19,128 bases of DNA from JBIOUF01 sp044866695 (GTDB lineage: Bacteria > Actinomycetota > Actinomycetes > Propionibacteriales > Nocardioidaceae): assembly GCA_044866695.1 (NCBI GenBank), contig JBIOUF010000137.1, forward strand, positions 1 to 19,128, written 5' to 3'. Every line of letters begins with the position of its first letter. Position 1 is the first letter of the stretch. Both the position numbers and the translations under genes were made by a program. A model generated the notes under the pieces. That model did no database searches, had not been told where the DNA came from, and saw nothing but the letters and a program-made list of their open reading frames with translations. Positions 14,582 to 19,128 of this stretch are shown here, piece by piece.

Positions 14582-15384
14582 CCTCGCTCGCGTCGCTCGC
14601 GCAGGTACTCCAGCTGCGCGCGCACGGAGAGCTCCGCGGCTCCCCAGAGCACGGGGTCCACGTCGGCGTACACGTGCTCGACGACCTGTCGCGCGGTCGC
14701 ACCCGCTCCGAGCGCCCGCAGCGCCTCCCTGACCTGCTCCAGCCGGTCCCGGCGGTGCGCGAGGTAGTGGTCCAGGGCAGCGAGGGCGTCGTCGATGACC
14801 GGGCCGTGGCCGGGCCACACCCGGGTCACCGCCGCCGCCTCGGCGAGGTCCCGCAGCCGGTGCAGCGAGCCCAGGTAGGCGCCCAGGCTGCCGTCCGGGT
14901 GCATCACCACCGTGGTCCCCCGCCCGAGCACGGTGTCCCCCGTCAGCACCGCCCGCTCCTGGGGCAGCACGAACGACAGCGAGTCGGCCGTGTGACCCGG
15001 GGTGCCCACCACGTGCACCTCGAGACCGTCGACCGCCACCACGTCACCGTCGTGCAGGCCCTCGGCGCCGAGCCGGTGCTGCGGGTCGAGCGCGCGGACG
15101 CCGCAGCCGAGCCGCTCCGCGAGCGCGCGGGCGCCCTCCGCGTGGTCCGGGTGACCGTGGGTCAGCAGCACCACCGCCGCCGGGCCGGCCGCCTCGGCGA
15201 CGGCGTCTCGATGGGCCCGGTCGTCGGGGCCGGGGTCGACCACGACCGCCCGGGTGCCACCGGGCTCCCGGAGCACCCAGGTGTTGGTGCCGTCCAGCGT
15301 CATCGGGGAGGCGTTGGCCGCGAGGACGCAGCGCGCCCGGTCGCCGAAGGAGCCGCCGACCCAGCCGGCCGGACCGGCGGTCAC
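14578..15384 (-). CDS. Metallo-beta-lactamase-fold hydrolase, LACTB2-like
   Basis: 268 residues from GTG 15384. The metal-binding motif THGHPDHAEG (75-84; His76, His78, Asp80, His81) is followed by His131 (TPGHTADS), Asp150 (LTGDTVLGRG) and His193 (PGHGP), the full set for a dinuclear site. The C-terminal region RDRLEQVREALRALGAGATA onward resembles the winged-helix tail (BLACT_WH) of LACTB2, an RNA-cleaving enzyme. The substrate is unknown; resistance to beta-lactams is unlikely. It corresponds to mycobacterial Rv3677c beside crp. The start overlaps the previous stop (GTGA). The stop lies inside a CTAG shared with the crp stop. Confidence 0.9.
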   Translation of the reverse strand: MTAGPAGWVGGSFGDRARCVLAANASPMTLDGTNTWVLREPGGTRAVVVDPGPDDRAHRDAVAEAAGPAAVVLLTHGHPDHAEGARALAERLGCGVRALDPQHRLGAEGLHDGDVVAVDGLEVHVVGTPGHTADSLSFVLPQERAVLTGDTVLGRGTTVVMHPDGSLGAYLGSLHRLRDLAEAAAVTRVWPGHGPVIDDALAALDHYLAHRRDRLEQVREALRALGAGATARQVVEHVYADVDPVLWGAAELSVRAQLEYLRERRERG

Positions 15385-16238
15385 GTCGGCTCGCGCAGGG
15401 CCAGGATCCGGTCGGGAAGCACCAGGTAGGCACCCTGGTCGTCGACCGCGACCTGCGGACGGACCGGGGTGAGGTCCCGGGTCGAGGCCGCGGCCAGCAC
15501 GTCGGCCGCCGTGCGGTACTCGGCGAGCTCGAGGCACGTGGCGTACGTCGGCGGCAGCATCTGCAGCCGCCGCTCCGCCATCGCCGTCGTCGCCTCGGAC
15601 ACGCTGGTCCACTGGACCTGGTCGGACTCGCGCGAGACGTCGCGGGTGACCTGGCCCGCCGGAAGCGCCGCGACGAAGAACCGGGTGTCGTACCGCTTCG
15701 GCTCGACCACCGGGGTCACCCAGGTGCCCCACAGCCGGAGCAGGTCCGTGCGCACGGCCAGGCCGCGGCCGGCCAGGAAGTCGGTGAACGACAGCTCTCT
15801 GGCCTCCAGCCGTCGGCGGTCGTCCTCCCAGTCGTCGCCGGTGGTGTCGGCCACGATGCTGTCGCCGGTGTCGCCCGCGAGCAGCACTCCGGACTCCTCG
15901 AACGTCTCGCGCACCGCCGCGCAGACCAGGGCCCTGGCGTGCGCCTCGTCGGTGCGCAGCAGCGCCGCCCAGGCGGCCACGGACGGGCCGGCCCAGCCGA
16001 CCTCCGCGTCGTAGTCGCGCGGGTCGACCCCGCCCCCCGGGAACACGCAGAAGCCGGCCGCGAACGCCATGTCGACACTGCGACGGAGCAGGTACACCTC
16101 CAGGCTTCCCGTGGTCCCGTTGCCGTCGCGCAGCAGGACCACGGTGCTGGCGTCGCGAGGCTCGGCCGGGGTGCGGGAGCCGTCCAGGAAGCCGCGAGCC
16201 GCCTCCGCGACCTCCGGCGGCAGCCGCATCGGCCTCAC
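15381..16238 (-). CDS. NUDT19-like Nudix hydrolase with interrupted Nudix box
   Basis: 285 residues from GTG 16238, or 282 from ATG 16229. The N-terminal part has VVLLRDG, then VYLLRRSVDMAFAAGFCVFPGGG (48-70). The catalytic helix CAAVRETFEESGVLL comes about 37 residues later (106-120) instead of directly after the glycine motif. That split, and the RETFEE form, are features of the NUDT19/RP2 group of acyl-CoA diphosphatases. The substrate assignment is by similarity only. It overlaps both ridA and the metallo-beta-lactamase gene by GTGA. The operon-style overlap favours the GTG start. Confidence 0.85.
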   Translation of the reverse strand: MRPMRLPPEVAEAARGFLDGSRTPAEPRDASTVVLLRDGNGTTGSLEVYLLRRSVDMAFAAGFCVFPGGGVDPRDYDAEVGWAGPSVAAWAALLRTDEAHARALVCAAVRETFEESGVLLAGDTGDSIVADTTGDDWEDDRRRLEARELSFTDFLAGRGLAVRTDLLRLWGTWVTPVVEPKRYDTRFFVAALPAGQVTRDVSRESDQVQWTSVSEATTAMAERRLQMLPPTYATCLELAEYRTAADVLAAASTRDLTPVRPQVAVDDQGAYLVLPDRILALREPT

Positions 16239-16693
16239 GCCACCTCCACGGTCAGCTCCACCTCCACCGGAGCGTCCAGGGGTAGCACCGGCACGCCGAC
16301 CGCGCTGCGCGCGTGCCGTCCGGCGTCTCCGAAGGTCTCGCCGAACAGCTCCGAGGCGCCGTTGACGACCTGCGGCTGGCCGGTGAAGTCCGGCGTGGAC
16401 GCCACGAACCCGACCACCTTGACCACCCGCACGACCGCCGACAGCTCGCCGACCTGCGCGCGCACGGCAGCCAGCGCGTTCAGCGCGCACTGGCGCGCGC
16501 ACTCGGTCGCGACCTCCACGCTCACCTCGCCGCCCACCTTGCCGGCCGCGACCAGCGCGCCGTCGCGCAGCGGCAGCTGGCCAGAGGTCATCACCAGGCT
16601 GCCGGTGCGCACGGCGGGGACGTACGCCGCCACCGGAGCCGCCACCGCGGGCACGGCCAGCCCCATCTGGGCCAGCCGCTCCTCGGGTGTCAC
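16235..16693 (-). CDS. RidA/YjgF-family protein
   Basis: 152 residues from GTG 16693, which overlaps the DUF4177 stop (GTGA). The RidA fold is seen in LVMTSGQLPLRDGALVAAGK, QCALNALAAVRAQVGELS and the C-terminal HARSAVGVPVLPLDAPVEVE. Arg129 fits the conserved arginine that in RidA enzymes helps hydrolyse reactive enamines and imines. It is slightly longer than classical RidA (about 130). Its place beside DUF4177 and the metallo-beta-lactamase mirrors mycobacterial Rv3678c. The exact substrate in this subgroup is not known. Confidence 0.88.
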   Translation of the reverse strand: MTPEERLAQMGLAVPAVAAPVAAYVPAVRTGSLVMTSGQLPLRDGALVAAGKVGGEVSVEVATECARQCALNALAAVRAQVGELSAVVRVVKVVGFVASTPDFTGQPQVVNGASELFGETFGDAGRHARSAVGVPVLPLDAPVEVELTVEVA

Positions 16694-16845
16694 GGCTTGG
16701 GGCGCTTGAGGTAGGCGACCAGGTTCTCCGGGTTCATCCCGGGCACCACCTGGACCAGCTCCCAGCCGTCCTCGCCCCAGGTGTCCAGGATCTGCTTCGT
16801 CGCGTGCACCAGAACGGGAACCGTCACGTACTCGTACTTGACCAT
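16690..16845 (-). CDS. Small DUF4177-type protein (51 residues)
   Basis: A 51-residue protein from ATG 16845, beginning MVKYEYVTVPVLVHATKQ and containing WGEDGWELVQVVPG and a C-terminal YLKRPKP, the DUF4177 pattern. The comparable mycobacterial gene is Rv3678A (from memory). The function is unknown; the protein is small, soluble and conserved at the head of this operon. The start codon is seven bases after a TAGAGT box, so the mRNA is probably leaderless. The stop overlaps the ridA start by GTGA. Confidence 0.88.
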   Translation of the reverse strand: MVKYEYVTVPVLVHATKQILDTWGEDGWELVQVVPGMNPENLVAYLKRPKP

Positions 16846-16852
16846 GCCCGGG

Positions 16853-16858
16853 ACTCTA
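16853..16858 (-). promoter_or_regulatory. -10-like box TAGAGT, probable leaderless promoter of the DUF4177-ridA-nudix-MBL operon
   Basis: Read on the minus strand, TAGAGT fits TANNNT and lies seven bases before the ATG at 16845. The same 9-mer GGACTCTAG also occurs 29 bp further upstream (16880-16888), where it includes the stop of the cupin frame. Confidence 0.5.
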
Positions 16859-16884
16859 GCCAGGGGCGGGGCAGGGTGCGGACT

Positions 16885-17393
16885 CTAGTCGGTGCTGAGC
16901 CCGAAGCGGGCGACGACGTCGGCCAGCCAAGGGGTGTCGACGAACTCCAGGCCGTACTCGGCGGCCAGCGCCGCACCGCGCTCCGGGTCAGCCCACCCGA
17001 CTCCAGCAGGTCGACCACAGCGCGGAAGAACTCCTCGAACCCGGCAGGGCTGATCACCTCGATCATGCGCGCGGGCTCCGAGCCGGCGTTCCACATGGCG
17101 TGCGCCTCCCCACGGGGCTTGGTGATGTAGCCGCCCGGGCCGAGGACGGCCTCCCGGTCCCCGGACCGGAAGCCGATCCGGCCCTCGGTCACGATCGAGT
17201 ACTCGTCCTCCCTGGTGTGCAGGTGCGGGGGGACCAGGGCACCGGGCGGGAACCCATGCTCGACGATCGCCAGGGCCCCGCCGGTGTCGGCGCCCCACAG
17301 CTTGAAGTCCACCGTGATCGCGCCCAGGTTGCCCGCACGGCCCTGGCCCGGAGGGACCACCGTCAGGGGCGGAGGCGGTGTCCGGTTCTCCAC
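16885..17393 (-). pseudogene. Cupin-domain protein gene broken by a frameshift
   Basis: From GTG 17393 the product begins VENRTPPPPLTVV and contains a cupin domain with PPHLHTREDEYSIVTEGRIG, GPGGYITKPRGEAHAMWN and ISPAGFEEFFRAVVDLL. After about residue 131 this frame turns into Ser/Trp/Pro-rich nonsense and runs on into the DUF4177 gene. The natural continuation, ADPERGAALAAEYGLEF to LADVVARFGLSTD, is found in a neighbouring frame and ends at TAG 16887-16885. The shift lies at about 16985-17001 in a G-rich run. The cupin core with its metal-binding histidines is intact, so a shortened protein could still fold. A single-base sequencing error is the other explanation. GTG 17426 is an alternative start. 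Confidence 0.75.
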
Positions 17394-17419
17394 CTGGCCC
17401 GGTGTGCCAGGGCGTGGGC

Positions 17420-17452
17420 GGTTCACGGCCGGTTCACGGCCGGTTCACGGCC
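17420..17452. repeat. Three perfect 11-bp tandem repeats
   Basis: GGTTCACGGCC occurs three times without a gap (17420-17430, 17431-17441, 17442-17452). It lies 27-59 bp upstream of the preferred cupin start, where a promoter or operator would be expected. On the minus strand each unit holds a GTG, and because 11 is not a multiple of three these fall in three different frames. Confidence 0.85.
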
Positions 17453-17525
17453 GGGCCGGCCGGATCCGAGGGCCGCGATGTCGCGGGAGGGCCGGCGCGA
17501 GCGGTGTGCATGCCCACCAGTATCC

Positions 17526-17547
17526 CGCTCGGCTGCGTTGCCGAGCG
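17526..17547 (-). terminator. Hairpin downstream of the SMP-30 gene
   Basis: CGCTCGGC (17526-17533) and GCCGAGCG (17540-17547) form an 8-bp stem with a 6-nt loop, 64 nt after the SMP-30 stop on the minus strand. The palindrome AGCCGGCGCCGGCT (17571-17584) lies between them. No T-run is seen. The remaining gap to the cupin gene holds only the tandem repeats. Confidence 0.45.
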
Positions 17548-17610
17548 TCGAGCCGTGCGGCCTGGGACGGAGCCGGCGCCGGCTTCTCGACGAAGCTGAG
17601 GCGTGTCCGG

Positions 17611-18492
17611 CTACGGCCAGCCCACCCCCGGCGCCGGCGCCGCGGCGACGAGGATCTGGCCGGTCCGCGCGGCGATCACGTCCGGCATCGCCTCGGTGCC
17701 GTGCCACTCGGCGGTCAGCATGAACAGGGTGCGGCGGTCCGGGCCGCCCAGCATCGCCGCGAAGCAGGGCCGGTCGAGCTGGATCGCCTCGAGCACCTCG
17801 CCGCCCTCGCGGATCCGCGCGCAGTCGTTGGTCATGGTGCTGCTGGAGGCCCAGATGCAGCCGTCGGCGTCCAGGCAGATGCCGTCCGGGCCCACGCCGT
17901 CGGCCCACACCCGCCGGTTCGACAGCGTGCCGTCCCCGGCGACGTCGAAGGCGGTGAGCCGAGCGGCGAACGACTCGGCCACGACGAGCGTCCGGTTGTC
18001 CGGGGAGACCACCATCCCGTTCGGAAACGCGATGTCGCCGGCGACCTCCCGGACGGTCCCGTCGGGCGTGACCAGCGCGATCTTCCCGGGCGCCTGCCCG
18101 CTGGACAGGACGGCCTCGAAGTCGGCGAAGTCGAAGTTCAGCGAGTTCACGTAGACGTTGCCGCGGCCGTCCACGGTCATCTCGCTCCACCCGTACGGCG
18201 ACAGCCGGCTCAGGTCGGCATGGCGCACCCGCGAGCCGTCCGGCTCGATCCGGACCAGCTCGCTGCCGGTGACCAGCATCCGCCCGTCGGGTAGCCAGCC
18301 CGTCGCCCACCCCGCGCCTTCCGGTCCGGCCGCCACCACCTCGCTGGAGCCGTCGAGGTCCACCGCGACGATCTCCTCGGTGCCCCAGTTGGAGAACCAG
18401 AGCCGACCGTCGTGCCAGCGCGGGGACTCCGGCATCGCCAGCCCCTCGAGCAGCACCCGAGGTTCCAGGTCGTGGGAGGGGCTCGCGGCCAT
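17611..18492 (-). CDS. SMP-30/gluconolactonase/LRE-family hydrolase
   Basis: 293 residues from ATG 18492, chosen because AAGGAGGA lies six bases upstream; an in-frame ATG at 18558 lacks such a site. The six-bladed beta-propeller pattern repeats as WHDGRLWFSNWG, DGRGNVYVNS, SPDNRTLVVAES and DADGCIWASSS. The metal ligands of the family are recognisable as Glu22 (MPESPRW), Asn158 (AFPNGM) and Asp203 (GPDGICLD). Such enzymes open lactones, often sugar lactones; the substrate cannot be assigned. The gene stands alone on the minus strand beside a broken cupin gene and an IS end, outside the conserved block. Base composition is like that of the neighbours. Confidence 0.87.
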   Translation of the reverse strand: MAASPSHDLEPRVLLEGLAMPESPRWHDGRLWFSNWGTEEIVAVDLDGSSEVVAAGPEGAGWATGWLPDGRMLVTGSELVRIEPDGSRVRHADLSRLSPYGWSEMTVDGRGNVYVNSLNFDFADFEAVLSSGQAPGKIALVTPDGTVREVAGDIAFPNGMVVSPDNRTLVVAESFAARLTAFDVAGDGTLSNRRVWADGVGPDGICLDADGCIWASSSTMTNDCARIREGGEVLEAIQLDRPCFAAMLGGPDRRTLFMLTAEWHGTEAMPDVIAARTGQILVAAAPAPGVGWP

Positions 18493-18590
18493 CCCGTCCT
18501 CCTTCGGTTTCGCGGTGCTCGACCGCTGATCTGGACCGCCGGCAGCCGTCGAACTCATCGCCGGCCAAACGCCCGAGGGCTAGTACCCCG

Positions 18591-18913
18591 TCAGACGCGG
18601 CACCGGGCGGCGTCCCGCGGGTGGCCCACCTGCTCGAAGAGGCGCGCCGCGTCCGCCAGCAGTCGGCCGGCCTCCGCCTGGTCACCCTCCGCTCGGACGA
18701 CGTGGGCGCGCGCCTCGATGGTGGCCGCGGTCCACCACCAGGCGGGCCGCGACGGGGTCGCCGGCGACGGTGATCATCGTGCCGTAGAGCCGCTGGGGCG
18801 AGGTGGCCCATCAGCAACGTCGCCTCGCCGATCAGCGCGGAGGCAAAGGCGACCCCGCGCAGCGCGCCCACCTCTAGAGCGTGCCGGCGCAGCTCCTCGG
18901 CCTGCGCGATCAC
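18591..18913 (-). pseudogene. Decayed C-terminal fragment of a TPR-type regulator
   Basis: The minus strand shows pieces of one TPR-like protein in three frames. First comes AEELRRHALEVGALRGVAFASALIGEATLLMGHLAP, next LYGTMITVAGDPVAARLVVD, then TIEARAHVVRAEGDQAEAGRLLADAARLFEQVGHPRDAARC ending at TGA 18593-18591. These resemble the C-termini of large actinobacterial LuxR/AfsR-like ATPase regulators or adenylate-cyclase-linked TPR proteins. At least two frameshifts are needed, and the N-terminal part is missing because the sequence switches to the repeat at 18914. The exact family cannot be settled. Confidence 0.6.
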
Positions 18914-18915
18914 CT

Positions 18916-19003
18916 AGGAGGGCGAGCTTGCGAGCCCGTCTCGAAACCACCGGCACAAGGGCTGGGACCCCGCCACACGCCGGTGGTTTCGAGACGCTCG
19001 CCT
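18916..19003. repeat. Inverted near-copy of the left-edge palindromic repeat
   Basis: The reverse complement of this 88-bp stretch matches 287-374 at 86 of 88 positions, including both 18-bp inner arms. Similarity stops on both sides at a CTAG (18914-18917 and 19002-19005). The outer 13-bp arms seen in the full copy are missing, so this copy is truncated at both ends. Confidence 0.85.
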
Positions 19004-19128
19004 AGTGTCCCGAGTTTCCAATTCGTTGGATAAGTCGTCCGAGGCTGGCGAGGATCTGGTCGGCGGTCTTGGTCCAGACGAAGGGCTTGGGGTTGTCGTT
19101 CCAGGCCTTGACCCAGTTTCGGATGTCG
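19002..19128 (-). mobile_element. IS630-family transposase, C-terminal end (partial)
   Basis: The minus strand from the window edge encodes 41 residues, DIRNWVKAWNDNPKPFVWTK then TADQILASLGRLIQRIGNSGH, and a stop. The WNxNPKPFVWTKTADQIL run and the final NSGH are typical of IS630-family DDE transposase C-termini. The stop TAG (19004-19002) lies within CTAG at the junction with the repeat. Members of the IS870-like group insert at CTAG and gain their stop codon from the target, so the element's end is probably at 19004-19006. The rest of the element lies outside the window. Confidence 0.85.

Noticed and set aside
14578..15384. Metallo-beta-lactamase as an antibiotic-resistance gene
   Set aside because: The C-terminal LACTB2-like region and conserved place beside crp point to a housekeeping hydrolase.
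18412..19005. Plus-strand open frame across the right-edge region
   Set aside because: It is antisense to the SMP-30 start, the decayed regulator and the repeat, with low-complexity Arg/Ala/Pro composition.

Overview
The window is chromosomal DNA from a high-GC actinobacterium. GC is very high at third codon positions, many starts are GTG, adjacent genes overlap by the 4-nt GTGA, and several -10 boxes of the TANNNT type sit 6-7 nt before a start codon, which suggests leaderless mRNAs. From memory, the order acs / holin-like protein / marP-nudix-tlpA-nth / crp / metallo-beta-lactamase / ridA / DUF4177 matches the Mycobacterium tuberculosis block around Rv3667 to Rv3678A. The genus cannot be fixed from the sequence. 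The intergenic repeats at both ends resemble those scattered through Nocardioides-like genomes, which is only suggestive.

Layout. (1) 1-126 is the 3' end of an unrecognised gene. (2) 127-524 is a non-coding block made of related palindromic and direct repeats. (3) 525-8742 is an acetate or short monocarboxylate module: a soluble LytS-type kinase, a LytTR regulator, a divergent DUF485-like protein with an SSS symporter, a second canonical DUF485 + ActP pair, and acetyl-CoA synthetase. (4) 8864-10504 holds nhaA and a holin-X-like membrane protein. (5) 10507-13773 (minus strand) is a tightly overlapped operon nth-tlpA-nudix(CoA)-marP. (6) 13904-14581 is crp, divergent from nth. (7) 14578-16845 (minus) is a second overlapped operon, DUF4177-ridA-NUDT19-like-metallo-beta-lactamase, probably leaderless. 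(8) From 16846 to the right edge the conserved order stops: a frameshifted cupin gene, an SMP-30-type hydrolase, a decayed TPR-regulator fragment, a copy of the left-edge repeat in opposite orientation, and the 3' end of an IS630-family transposase.

Working together. The left module would sense, import and activate acetate or pyruvate-like acids. A near-perfect CRP/GlxR-type site (4597-4612) lies before the DUF485-actP cassette, and the window also encodes the matching CRP-family regulator, suggesting cAMP control of acetate uptake. The middle operons carry envelope protease, thiol-redox, DNA-repair and metabolite-cleaning (Nudix, RidA) functions. I see no CRISPR array, tRNA, rRNA, phage attachment site or obvious defence system. 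The best candidate for something under-described is the pairing of a membrane-free kinase with its own SSS transporter cassette, an apparently split version of CbrA/CrbS-type sensors.
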